This document shows, piece by piece, positions 17,096 through 25,011 of a DNA stretch of 64,000 nucleotides. Below the pieces are notes generated by a model. That model did no database searches. It had not been told where the DNA came from and saw only the letters and a program-made list of their open reading frames with translations. The stretch lies in the NCBI RefSeq assembly GCF_029917005.1, contig NZ_CP123967.1:2852001-2916000 (forward strand), given 5' to 3'. Each line of letters begins with the position of its first letter. Position 1 is the first letter of the stretch. Origin of the DNA: Tessaracoccus lacteus (GTDB lineage Bacteria > Actinomycetota > Actinomycetes > Propionibacteriales > Propionibacteriaceae). Position numbers and translations under genes: made by a program.

Positions 17096-17482
17096 ATGTT
17101 CGACAACTACGTATTCACCGAGGGCTCCGCGCGCAACGTGATGACGGAGACGGGAGAGTCGGCGTTCCAGGCCGAGACGCTGATCACGTACTACCGCGGG
17201 ATCCCGCTGTCGATGGTCCACGACCTCCAGCTCGTCGTCGACGGCGCCGAGGTTCCGCGCGGCGAGCTCGCCATCTCCCCCGGCGGCGACGAGTGGTTCA
17301 TGCTCGACGAGGCCACCACCGTCACCAGCTACCGCTGGGAGTACGGGACCCCGCTCACCGTCCGGTGGCTCGGCACCCACCTCTCCTCCGGCGACCACGA
17401 GGTGACCATGCGGTTGCGCATCCGCGTCGCCTACATCCCCATTCCGTTCGGTGGCGAACGCACCCGGACCATCACCGTCTGA
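17096..17482 (+). CDS. C-glycoside deglycosidase beta subunit (DUF6379, CarC/DgpC-like)
   Basis: 128 residues. ATG 17096 lies one base after the alpha-subunit stop; a longer frame from 16907 is a shadow of that gene. The core LITYYRGIPLSMVHDLQLVV and later SSGDHEVTMRLRIRV align with the N-terminal domain of the 504-residue fusion protein (NYYRGMPLSSIEKLDVIV and AAGDHEVELVLHVR), so the two loci carry the same two-domain enzyme in split and fused form. The size fits known small subunits of these enzymes. It is a beta-rich protein with no catalytic metal site of its own. It lies between the alpha subunit and the GMC oxidase in an operon. Confidence 0.85.
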   Translation: MFDNYVFTEGSARNVMTETGESAFQAETLITYYRGIPLSMVHDLQLVVDGAEVPRGELAISPGGDEWFMLDEATTVTSYRWEYGTPLTVRWLGTHLSSGDHEVTMRLRIRVAYIPIPFGGERTRTITV

Positions 17483-17497
17483 GCAAGGAGGCTTGGC

Positions 17498-19195
17498 ATG
17501 TTGAACCCCGACCACACCTACGACGTCATCGTCATCGGCTCCGGCCCCGCGGGCAGCACCGCCGTCAAGGAGCTGACCGAGCGCGGCCTCGACGTCCTCC
17601 TTCTCGAGGCCGGGCGCGAGCTGCGCGAGGAGGACTTCGAGCCCCTGAAGAAGAAGCCGGCCGCCATGGGCATGGACCTCGTCCCGCGGGCGAAGGCCAT
17701 GGCCCGCGGCCAGTTCCGCCAGGCGTGCCGGCCCTATTTCAGCGAGTCGTCGAACCGTTTCCTCGTCAACGACGTGGAGGACCCGTACACGACCCCGCTC
17801 GCCCACCCGTACCTGTGGGTGCGGAGCAAGCTGCTCGGCGGCCGCATGAACAGCTACGGCAAGGTGCTGCAGCGCATGTCGGACGTCGACTTCAAGGCCG
17901 CCTCCCAGGACGGCTACGGCGAGGACTGGCCGATCAGCTACGACGACCTCGAGCCCTGGTACGACCGCGTCGAGGAGTTCCTCGGCGTCTACGGCGACCG
18001 GGACGGCCTCACGCACCCGCCCGACGGCCGCTACGCCGGGCCCGGCTTCCTCACCGGTCTCGAGAAGGACTTCAAGTCCACGGTCGAGGCCCGCTGGCCT
18101 GAGCGCAAGGTCATCTCGTGGCGCGTCCAGGCGCCGTTCCTCGACCGGGTGCCGCCGGGCATCGCGGCGGCCCTGGCGACGGGGCGGCTGACCATCCGCA
18201 CCGATGCCGAGGTGACCCGCATCATCACGAGCGAGGCGACGGGGCTGGCCACGGGGGCCGTCTTCCGCGACCGCAATTCGAAGCGCGAGCACCGCGTGAG
18301 CGCCGACGCGGTGATGGTGTGCGCGTCGACGATCGAGTCGATCCGACTGCTGCTCAACTCCGGCTCGGCGCGCCACCCCGGCGGGCTGGGCAACTCGTCG
18401 GGCGTGCTGGGCCACTACTTCATGGACCAGACGATCAGCGTCGGCTTCTTCGACTCCCCGCAGCACGCGGGCACGTGGGACGCGCCGGACAACATGCCGG
18501 CCGATCCCTTCTACGGCACGCCCGGCGGTGTGCTGATCCCCCGGTACGAGAACCTCGACGGCCGTTCGGAGGCCGGGTTCCGGCGGGGCATCTCGTTCCA
18601 GGGCCTCGGCGGCCGGTTCCCGGTGCCCGCCGGGTCGCCCGCACCGTTCGGGCTGGGCGGCTCCGGCGAGATGCTCGCCCGCTACGACAACGTCGTCTCA
18701 CTCAGCGGTCGCCTCAAGGACCGCTGGGGCATGCCCGTCCCGCACATCGATGTCACGATGGGCGACAACGACCGCGTCCTGCTGAAGCGCACGATGACGG
18801 CGCTGAAGGAGATGGCCGACGAGTGCGGCTACCGGGTCAACTTCATCGGTTCGGCCGCGGGGCTCGAGACCGAGAGGATCTGGCCGGACTTCAATCCGCT
18901 GCAGCGGCTCATCTTCCGGCAGGGCATCAAGATGTCCATCGTGCTGGGCGCCGCGATCCACGAGTGCGGCGGGGCGCGCATGGGAACGGACCCGCGCACG
19001 TCGATCATGAACGGCGTCAACCAGCTGTGGGACGTGCCCAACGTGTTCGTGCCGGATGCGTCGTCGTTCGTCAGCAGCAGCACCGTCGGGCCCGCGCTGA
19101 CGATCATGGCGCTGGCCGCAAGGACCAGCGCGTTCGTCGCGGACCGGCTCGCCGACGGTGATCTCCGCGAGACGGCGGCAGACGCTACCGTGTGA
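17498..19195 (+). CDS. GMC-family FAD oxidoreductase (candidate glycoside C3-oxidase, CarA-like)
   Basis: 565 residues, with AAGGAGG before ATG 17498. The FAD-binding loop GSGPAGS is at 14-20, and HECGGARMG places the conserved GMC histidine at H488. The C-terminal motif reads FVSSSTVGPALTIMALAAR: the Asn-Pro of typical GMC enzymes is replaced by Gly-Pro (G531), so the second catalytic residue is not the usual one. Its length and domain order resemble pyranose 2-oxidase-like C-glycoside 3-oxidases such as CarA. In context it would make the 3-keto glycoside that the deglycosidase needs, with the Gfo/Idh enzyme as an alternative oxidant or a later reductase. No signal peptide or Tat motif is visible. 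Last gene of the operon. Confidence 0.85.
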   Translation: MLNPDHTYDVIVIGSGPAGSTAVKELTERGLDVLLLEAGRELREEDFEPLKKKPAAMGMDLVPRAKAMARGQFRQACRPYFSESSNRFLVNDVEDPYTTPLAHPYLWVRSKLLGGRMNSYGKVLQRMSDVDFKAASQDGYGEDWPISYDDLEPWYDRVEEFLGVYGDRDGLTHPPDGRYAGPGFLTGLEKDFKSTVEARWPERKVISWRVQAPFLDRVPPGIAAALATGRLTIRTDAEVTRIITSEATGLATGAVFRDRNSKREHRVSADAVMVCASTIESIRLLLNSGSARHPGGLGNSSGVLGHYFMDQTISVGFFDSPQHAGTWDAPDNMPADPFYGTPGGVLIPRYENLDGRSEAGFRRGISFQGLGGRFPVPAGSPAPFGLGGSGEMLARYDNVVSLSGRLKDRWGMPVPHIDVTMGDNDRVLLKRTMTALKEMADECGYRVNFIGSAAGLETERIWPDFNPLQRLIFRQGIKMSIVLGAAIHECGGARMGTDPRTSIMNGVNQLWDVPNVFVPDASSFVSSSTVGPALTIMALAARTSAFVADRLADGDLRETAADATV

Positions 19196-19356
19196 GCCCA
19201 CAAGGGGTCTGACCATCCGCGATACACCCTGGCCACTAGAAACTGTCAGTCACCTGTGGGATGGTGAGGCTGTGGTTGGGGGACCACAACCCCTCAGATG
19301 AGGGTCGGGGGGCCTCGCCTGCCGGACTACCGCGGGCGGGGCCCTTCCATGCCCCG

Positions 19357-20325
19357 TTAGGGCAGCACGATCGACGGCTGCCCCGCGCGCACGTCGACGG
19401 CGCGGCCGATGGCCTGCAGCAGCACATCGTCGGGGAGCACATCCGCCCATGAGCCTGCGCCCTTGAGCGTGGACCGTGCCGCGGCGCGGAGGTCGGCGGC
19501 GTAGTCGGGGTCGATGAGCAGCGGGTAGCGGGACCCCTCATCGCCGAAGACGTCGGCCAGGAGGCTGCTGCCGCAGCTGGTGGCCACCTCGGCGGCGGCG
19601 AGGCGCGGCTTCTCGTCGGGCCCGTGGGCGTCGCCGTGCAGGAGCGCGGCATAGGTCGCGATCGCGGCCACGTGGTGCGTGAAGTCCAGCGCGTCGAGCA
19701 GGTCCCTGCCCTGCCGCATCTCGGCGGCCTCCTCGTGGTAGTTCGCGGTGACCTGGACGGCGTAGCTGTCGACGTCGGGCCGACCGGAGCTCTCCAGCGC
19801 CGCGACGTAACCGAGGAACTCCGCGTCGAGCCCGCCGTAGGTCAGGTAGGCCTTGTGGACGACGTCGATCTCCTTCGACAACGCCATCGACTCCGCGACC
19901 GACGCCCACGCGTCGTCGCTCTGCGCGACGGTGAGCGTCAGGACGGCCGCGTCGAGGGTCTGCGCGAACGCGGCGCGAAGCTTGCCGACGAGGTCGGGGC
20001 TCTGGCTGCCGGCGAGCGCGGCGAACTCGAGGCAGGACTGGCGAAAGAGCACGGCGCAGGCCTGGGAGCCAGGGTCGTCGAACCCGTCGCCGTCGACGAT
20101 CGCGGCGAGCCCCCGCTGGGCGGAGGCCAGGTCGCCCTCGCGGAGGTCGTCGGCCAGCTGCGCCGCGACGACCCCGAACTGCGCCCCGAAGCCCGCGCCG
20201 AGGCCCTGCGGGAACAGCACCTTGGTGCGCCGCGCCGAGAACCGCATGGCGTCGAGTCCGAGCCCGACGATCTGCGCCGCGACGGCGGGGTCGTCGACGG
20301 TTCGGGCGAGCGCGAAGTAGATCAT
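19357..20325 (-). CDS. Hypothetical protein, 322 aa, convergent with the C-glycoside operon
   Basis: No family recognised. The protein starts MIYFALARTVDDPAVAAQIV, is rich in Ala, Asp and Leu, looks almost wholly alpha-helical, and has no membrane segment, signal peptide or metal motif. Third-position GC is high as in neighbours, and a long competing frame exists on the plus strand, but the minus frame has normal protein composition while the plus frame is Arg/Glu/Gln-skewed. It is convergent with the GMC gene; the 161 bases between (19196-19356) contain small GC-rich inverted repeats but nothing else I can name. No operon partner and no evidence of a link to the glycoside pathway. Confidence 0.7.
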   Translation of the reverse strand: MIYFALARTVDDPAVAAQIVGLGLDAMRFSARRTKVLFPQGLGAGFGAQFGVVAAQLADDLREGDLASAQRGLAAIVDGDGFDDPGSQACAVLFRQSCLEFAALAGSQSPDLVGKLRAAFAQTLDAAVLTLTVAQSDDAWASVAESMALSKEIDVVHKAYLTYGGLDAEFLGYVAALESSGRPDVDSYAVQVTANYHEEAAEMRQGRDLLDALDFTHHVAAIATYAALLHGDAHGPDEKPRLAAAEVATSCGSSLLADVFGDEGSRYPLLIDPDYAADLRAAARSTLKGAGSWADVLPDDVLLQAIGRAVDVRAGQPSIVLP

Positions 20326-20412
20326 GGCCCGAGCCTATCCACCGCCGCGACACACAGACACCCGGGCGCTCCCCTCCCACCCCGACTGCGCGGCGCATGC
20401 CACGATGCCGCC

Positions 20413-20757
20413 ATGGGATCCATCGACGAATACCTCGCGACCCTCGATCCGGCCGACGCGCAGGTCATCGGGCGCTGCTACGACGTGGCACGCGTCGTCG
20501 TGCCGGACGCGACGCAGGGCCAGGGCTACGGAATGCCGGCCCTGACGCACCGAGGCAAGCCGCTGCTGTCGGTGATGCGGGCCAAGACACACTTCGGGCT
20601 GTACCCGTTCAGCGCGCGCGTGGTCTCGTCGCTGGAGGACCAGCTCGGTGGGATCGACCATGCGAAGGGGACGATCCGCTTCCAGGCCGACGCGCCTCTG
20701 ACGGAGGAGCTGCTCACGTCGCTCGTCGCGGCCCGTGCCGCCGAGATCGAGGCCTGA
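20413..20757 (+). CDS. DUF1801 / YdhG-type small protein
   Basis: 114 residues from ATG 20413. Features of the DUF1801 (YdhG_co) fold are visible: IDEYLATLDP at the N-terminus, YGMPALTHRGKPLLSVMRAK, FGLYPFSA, and KGTIRFQADAPLTEELLTSLV at the end. Members are small alpha-beta proteins, some annotated as iron chaperones (Fra homologues); the role here is unknown. The frame is open far upstream, but that part overlaps the opposite gene and is not protein-like. It is monocistronic and convergent with the PepSY lipoprotein gene, with an 86-bp repeated element between them. Confidence 0.8.
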   Translation: MGSIDEYLATLDPADAQVIGRCYDVARVVVPDATQGQGYGMPALTHRGKPLLSVMRAKTHFGLYPFSARVVSSLEDQLGGIDHAKGTIRFQADAPLTEELLTSLVAARAAEIEA

Positions 20758-20797
20758 CCCGACCTTGCGGCCCGCGCCCCGCACCGTCGCCTGGGCT

Positions 20798-20883
20798 GCG
20801 ATGAGCACGACACACTTGTCGTCGCGTGTGTGACCGTTCAGATCACGATTTTCAGCCGCTGAGAAGGAGGATGTGCTCATCGC
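20798..20883. repeat. 86-bp element, copy 1 (conserved ends, variable core)
   Basis: The ends are an 11-bp inverted repeat, GCGATGAGCAC and GTGCTCATCGC. The first 27 bases are identical to those of the copy at 62847-62932 and the last 23 differ at one position, while the 36 bases between are unrelated. Both copies are exactly 86 bp and both are intergenic. An inner hairpin CGAC-ACACTT-GTCG lies in the conserved 5' part; the core here can pair TTTTCAG with CTGAGAA. The 3' end carries AAGGAGG before ATG. See findings. Confidence 0.75.
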
Positions 20884-20910
20884 GCCCGCGCATCGGTCGA
20901 CGACGATCGA

Positions 20911-21579
20911 TCAGTCTAGATTCGCCTTGCCGGACTTCGTCTGCACGGTGACGTCCTCGGAGTCGTCGCCCTTCGCCACCTCGACGGTGTAGACCTGCAC
21001 GTCGTCGTCCCACTCCAGCGTCCACTCGGTGACGGTGCCGCTGCGGACCTTCAGGGCCGCGGCGATCGCGTCCTGCGGCGACATCTCGGTGATGTCGACG
21101 GCCTTCTCGCGGTCCTCGTCGTCCTCGGTGTCCTTCTCGTTGGCGATGATGTCGCCCGTGGCGGCGTCGACGACGACGGTGGTGTCGGTGGACCCCGCCT
21201 GGAAGCCGACCTTGTACGTCCAGGCCCGGTAGTAGTCGGAGTACCCGAGTTCGACCTGGTGCATGGTTCCCTCGGCAGCGCCCGATGCCCGCTTGACGGC
21301 ATCGTCGACGGTGACAGGAACGTCCCACGACGCGAGGTCGGTGGTCTTGGACGGCGCGACGGTGTCGGGGCTGACTGTCGCGGCCGCCGTACTGGTGGAC
21401 TCGGCCGCTGACGCTTCGGCGGTGGCATCGTCACCCGGCTGAGGGCTGGACGTCGCGGCCGAGGTGGCGACCGCGGTCGCCGTGACGGCCGGTTCCGCAG
21501 CCGGGTCCTGGTAGGTGCAGGCGGAGAGCGCCAGGACGGCGGTCAAGGCCAACGCGGCGGGCTTCCAGGAGACGCTCAT
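20911..21579 (-). CDS. PepSY-domain lipoprotein
   Basis: 222 residues. A short charged N-terminus and hydrophobic stretch end in LALSAC, a lipobox with C21 as the likely lipidated residue. A low-complexity Ala/Thr/Ser linker (about 30-75) leads to two PepSY-like units (about 85-145 and 155-220), each with a helix followed by a strand segment (AWTYKVGFQ; VQVYTVEVA) and DAATGDII in the first. PepSY proteins act outside the membrane as inhibitors or modulators of proteases or reductases. Standalone gene with no obvious partner. A short acidic loop (DTEDDEDRE) separates the units. Confidence 0.85.
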   Translation of the reverse strand: MSVSWKPAALALTAVLALSACTYQDPAAEPAVTATAVATSAATSSPQPGDDATAEASAAESTSTAAATVSPDTVAPSKTTDLASWDVPVTVDDAVKRASGAAEGTMHQVELGYSDYYRAWTYKVGFQAGSTDTTVVVDAATGDIIANEKDTEDDEDREKAVDITEMSPQDAIAAALKVRSGTVTEWTLEWDDDVQVYTVEVAKGDDSEDVTVQTKSGKANLD

Positions 21580-21701
21580 GACGGGTTCCTCTCATCGGGT
21601 GTGCCTCACGCTAGACGGCAGGGATGAGAGCACTTCTCATAATCCGGGGCGGCCGCCGGCAAATCCCAGGAACTGTCGGAGGGTCTGCCTACTGTTCACC
21701 C

Positions 21702-22886
21702 ATGGAACCCGTACGACACGTCAGCGACGACGAGCGTCGCCACCGCCTTGGCATCCGCCACGCGCTCGCGCACCTGCATCGGGTCCGCACCGTGCGTGAG
21801 GCGGCTGACTCCGTCGTCGCGCTGCACGCGACCGACCCCGACGGTCTGAACATCTCTGCCTGGACCCGGATGCTCGACCCTCTGCCGGATGACATGGAAC
21901 TCGCCCTGGCCCGGACGACGCTGATCCGCCAGCAGTCGATGCGGCGCACCGTGTTCGCCATGGACCCCGAACTGCTGCCGACCGTCACGGCCTCCGTCGG
22001 CCCACGCATGGCGACCGCCGCGCGCAAGGAACTCACGAAGGGCGTTGTCAAGGCTGGATTCGACCAGGCGGAGGCGTGGATCGAGACGGCCCTGGCCGGC
22101 CTGGTCGACGCAGTCTCGGTCAGGGCGCTGACCGCGAACGATATCCGCCGCGGCGTGCCGGAGACCGTCGGCAGCTACCGGCAGGGCATCGGGAGGTCGT
22201 GGGAGTCCACGGTTCACCTGACCCCCAAGGTCATCCGGCTGGCCGAACTGGAGGGACTCGTCGTGCGGCTCACGGTTCCATGCGGTCCGGCCGAAGGACG
22301 ACTGTGCTGGCTGAGCGCGGACCTGTTCCGGCCAGATCGGCCGCGGCCAGACGCCCGTCAGGCCTGGGCCGACCTCGCCCGCCGCTGGCTCCGCGCCTTC
22401 GGGCCGGGCACCGTCGAGGACTTCGCGTGGTGGTCGGGAGGCACGAAGGCGGCCGTCCGCCAGGGTTTCAAGGACGTCGGCGCCGTGCCCGTCACGCTCG
22501 ACGCGCCCGCACCGTCGGACCCGCGGCCGACGGGTTGGCTGCTGCCCGACGACGTCGCACCCATCGACACGCCCGGCTGGTGGGTGTCGCTGCTGCCCGT
22601 TCTCGACCCGACGGTCATGGGCTGGAAGGAGCGTGGCTTCCTGCTCGGCGACCATGCGCCGCTGCTGTTCGACTCCGTCGGCAATGCGGGCACCACCGCG
22701 GTCGTCAACGGGCGTGTCGTGGGCGTCTGGGTGCAGGACGAGCGGCGTCGCGTCCGCATTCGCTTCCTCGAAAGCGTGGACGCGTGGGCTCAACGGGCCC
22801 TGCGTAAGGAGGCCGAACGGCTCACCGCGCATCTCGGCGGAACGCGCGCGTTCCCCGTCTACCCGTCGCCGGCGATGCAGGGCTGA
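21702..22886 (+). CDS. Winged-helix DNA-binding protein, AlkZ/YcaQ-like (HTH_42)
   Basis: 394 residues from ATG 21702; the open frame begins earlier but the upstream codons are not conserved-looking. The N-terminal part RRHRLGIRHAL, then SVVALHATDPDGLNISAWTR, and the later segment WADLARRWLRAFGPGTVEDFAWWSG match the HTH_42 family that includes the interstrand-crosslink DNA glycosylases AlkZ and YcaQ. Members unhook alkylated bases by monofunctional base excision. FLLGDH and VVNGRVVGVW near residues 300-340 are typical of the C-terminal beta-barrel. No secondary-metabolite cluster is adjacent, so a general repair role is more likely than self-resistance. Catalytic activity is inferred from family only. 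Confidence 0.8.
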   Translation: MEPVRHVSDDERRHRLGIRHALAHLHRVRTVREAADSVVALHATDPDGLNISAWTRMLDPLPDDMELALARTTLIRQQSMRRTVFAMDPELLPTVTASVGPRMATAARKELTKGVVKAGFDQAEAWIETALAGLVDAVSVRALTANDIRRGVPETVGSYRQGIGRSWESTVHLTPKVIRLAELEGLVVRLTVPCGPAEGRLCWLSADLFRPDRPRPDARQAWADLARRWLRAFGPGTVEDFAWWSGGTKAAVRQGFKDVGAVPVTLDAPAPSDPRPTGWLLPDDVAPIDTPGWWVSLLPVLDPTVMGWKERGFLLGDHAPLLFDSVGNAGTTAVVNGRVVGVWVQDERRRVRIRFLESVDAWAQRALRKEAERLTAHLGGTRAFPVYPSPAMQG

Positions 22887-22897
22887 GGCGGTCCTCG

Positions 22898-24202
22898 TCA
22901 GCCCGGACCGCGGGATGCCGCCGTTGCGATGGCGTAGCGGCGGAAGGCGGGGAACAGCACCGCGATCGCCGCGACGCCGACCACCACCAGGAGACCGCCG
23001 AGACCCGTCGCGAGGCCGGGGCCGACCACATCGCCGGCCCATCCGTGCAGCACGTCGGCCAGACGCGGTCCGCCTGCGACCACCACGATGAACACGCCCT
23101 GCAGGCGGCCGCGGACGGAGTCGTCGGTGGCGCTCAGCAGGATGGACTGCCTGAACGCCGCCGAGGCCATGTCGGCGGCGCCGCCGACGGCGAGCATGGC
23201 CAGCGCCACGCCGAGCATGAGCTGCATCTGCCACGGGGCGAGGCCCACAGCTAGGCCCATCGCCGCCATCGAGAGGCCCCAGACGCCCACTGCCCACAGC
23301 ACCGCGGTGCCCTGCCGGTTGACCCGTGACACCCAGCCGCCGAACACCCCGCCCAGCACCGCGCCGACGGGCATCGCCGCGTAGAGCAGGGCGAACTCGA
23401 CGCCGCCCTCGGTCGGTCCGCCGAAGGAGACGTGGGCGATCTCCGGGAAGAGAGCGCGCGGCATGCCGAAGATCATGGCGACGAGGTCGACGACGAAGCT
23501 CAGCATCAGGATCTTGTGCGCGCTGAGGTAGATGAGGCCGTCGATGACCGACCGCAGTCCCGGCGCCTTCCCGACCTGCCCCGCGGTGGGCATCGACGGT
23601 AGCCGCCACACCGCGTACAGCGTCGCGAAGAGCGTGACGGTGTCGATCAGGTACAGCCACGAGTACCCGATGACAGGGATCAGCGCACCACCGACGAGCG
23701 GGCCGGCGATCGCGCCGGCGGACATGACGGTCATGTTGAGCGCGTTCGCGGCCGGCAGCTCATCGTCGGGGAGGAGCTTCGGGAGGATCGCGACGCGCGT
23801 CGGCTGGTTGACGGCGAAGAACGCCTGCTGGAGCGCGAAGACGCCGAGCAGCAGCCAGACGTTGTTCACCCCGGCAGCCGACTGCAGCCAGAACAGTGCG
23901 GACGTGACGATCAGGCCGGTCGTCGTGATCTCGAGCAGGCGTCGTCGGTCGAAGTGGTCGGCCAGTGCGCCGCCCCACAGGCCGAACACGATCAGCGGTA
24001 CGAGCCCGAAGATGCCCGTGAGCCCCACCATGGCGGAGCTCCCGGTGATGGCGTAGATCTGCGCGGGGACCGCCACGACCGTCAGCTGCGCCCCGATCAC
24101 CGTGACGATGTTGGCGACCCACAGCCGTCGGAAGTCACCGTTGCGCAGCGGCCTGGTGTCGGCGAACAGCGCCCTGATCTTGTCGCGGACTCCCACGCCC
24201 AC
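22898..24202 (-). CDS. MFS transporter, DHA3/EntS-like
   Basis: 434 residues, 12 TM helices. The start FRRLWVANIVTVIGAQLTVVAVP and the loop GGALADHFDRRRLLEITT (motif A variant) are typical of the DHA3 group (enterobactin exporter EntS, macrolide exporters). A second loop PEIAHVSFGG precedes TM7, and residues 330-420 form the last helices. It is convergent with the AlkZ-like gene, the stops being 12 bases apart. Substrate unknown. The start ATG 24202 has GGAGGTGGGCGTGG upstream. A repeat-bearing intergenic region follows on the right. Confidence 0.88.
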   Translation of the reverse strand: MGVGVRDKIRALFADTRPLRNGDFRRLWVANIVTVIGAQLTVVAVPAQIYAITGSSAMVGLTGIFGLVPLIVFGLWGGALADHFDRRRLLEITTTGLIVTSALFWLQSAAGVNNVWLLLGVFALQQAFFAVNQPTRVAILPKLLPDDELPAANALNMTVMSAGAIAGPLVGGALIPVIGYSWLYLIDTVTLFATLYAVWRLPSMPTAGQVGKAPGLRSVIDGLIYLSAHKILMLSFVVDLVAMIFGMPRALFPEIAHVSFGGPTEGGVEFALLYAAMPVGAVLGGVFGGWVSRVNRQGTAVLWAVGVWGLSMAAMGLAVGLAPWQMQLMLGVALAMLAVGGAADMASAAFRQSILLSATDDSVRGRLQGVFIVVVAGGPRLADVLHGWAGDVVGPGLATGLGGLLVVVGVAAIAVLFPAFRRYAIATAASRGPG

Positions 24203-24261
24203 CTCCTCACGAACGGGCAGTCACGTTACTCCGGCCGACCTCCCCGACGACGCACTGCTCA

Positions 24262-24360
24262 CGCGGTGCCCCGTTCGGTTCGTTGAGCTTGTCGAAGCGC
24301 CTTGAGCCTGTCGAAGGCACCCCTGCCGCGCACAACTGCGGAGGCAGGGGGCGGGCCCGG
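24262..24360. repeat. Dispersed repeat pair plus hairpin downstream of the YbaK gene
   Basis: GTTGAGCTTGTCGAAGCG and TTGAGCCTGTCGAAGGCA (about 24277-24320) are members of the same dispersed family seen at 29.4-29.8 and 47.2-47.7 kb. Right next to them CCCCTGCC and GGCAGGGG can pair across about 16 bases, a likely terminator for the leftward gene that ends at 24387. Otherwise 24203-24386 shows no gene. Confidence 0.6.
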
Positions 24361-24386
24361 GCAATCCAGGAGCGCGCTCGTTGCGG

Positions 24387-24944
24387 TCAGCGAAGGGCGA
24401 GGGGTAGCACCCTGGCGTTGGGAAGTTCGGCGAGGGCGGCACCGTCGAGGAGGATCTTGGAGCCCCGCACCCCGCCGCCGATGACGATCGGGCCGGCGGC
24501 GACGACGGCCTCGTCGACGAGGATCGGCCAGTCGGCGGGCAGCCCGACGGGCGTGATGCCGCCCTGCGTCATGCCGGTGAGCTGCTCTGCCGTCGGCTGA
24601 TCGGCGAAGGACATCTTCCGCATCCCGAGCTCCTTGCGGACGGTCTTGTTGACGTCGGCCCGATCGGTCGCCAGCACCATGACTGCGGCGTGGACGCTCT
24701 CCTCGCCGCGACGGCCGAACACGACGACGCAGTTCGCGGACGCCTCCTCGGCTACGTCGTAGGCCGCGCAGAAGGCCGCCGTGTCGGCCAGCGTCGCGTC
24801 GATCTCCGCGACCCTGGCACCTGGCACCAGCGGGGCGGCCGCCGCGACGGGCGGCGCCACAAGTTCCGGATGCTCCTCCAGCGGGAGCCAGGTCAGGTTT
24901 CCTTCGGCAGTTGGCATGCGGGTCACGTTACCCACGTCGGCCAC
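24387..24944 (-). CDS. YbaK/EbsC-family aminoacyl-tRNA editing (deacylase) protein
   Basis: 185 residues. The conserved core is visible in order: EEASANCVVVFG, HAAVMVLATDRADVNKTVRK (with the family lysine), GMRKMSFADQ, and GMTQGGITPVGLP, then a GG-rich loop IVIGGGVRGSKILLD. Members hydrolyse mischarged aminoacyl-tRNA in trans, typically Cys-tRNA(Pro) or Ala-tRNA(Pro). An N-terminal extension of about 40 residues precedes the domain. Cytoplasmic, single gene. The start ATG 24944 is followed by an alternative at the tenth codon (MPTAEGN, 24917). Confidence 0.9.
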   Translation of the reverse strand: MADVGNVTRMPTAEGNLTWLPLEEHPELVAPPVAAAAPLVPGARVAEIDATLADTAAFCAAYDVAEEASANCVVVFGRRGEESVHAAVMVLATDRADVNKTVRKELGMRKMSFADQPTAEQLTGMTQGGITPVGLPADWPILVDEAVVAAGPIVIGGGVRGSKILLDGAALAELPNARVLPLALR

Positions 24945-25011
24945 AGTGGGCCGACCATGCTCACGGAGCGAGGCAGCGCCGAGGCGACGTGAGGGCGACC
25001 AGGGTGGCTGG

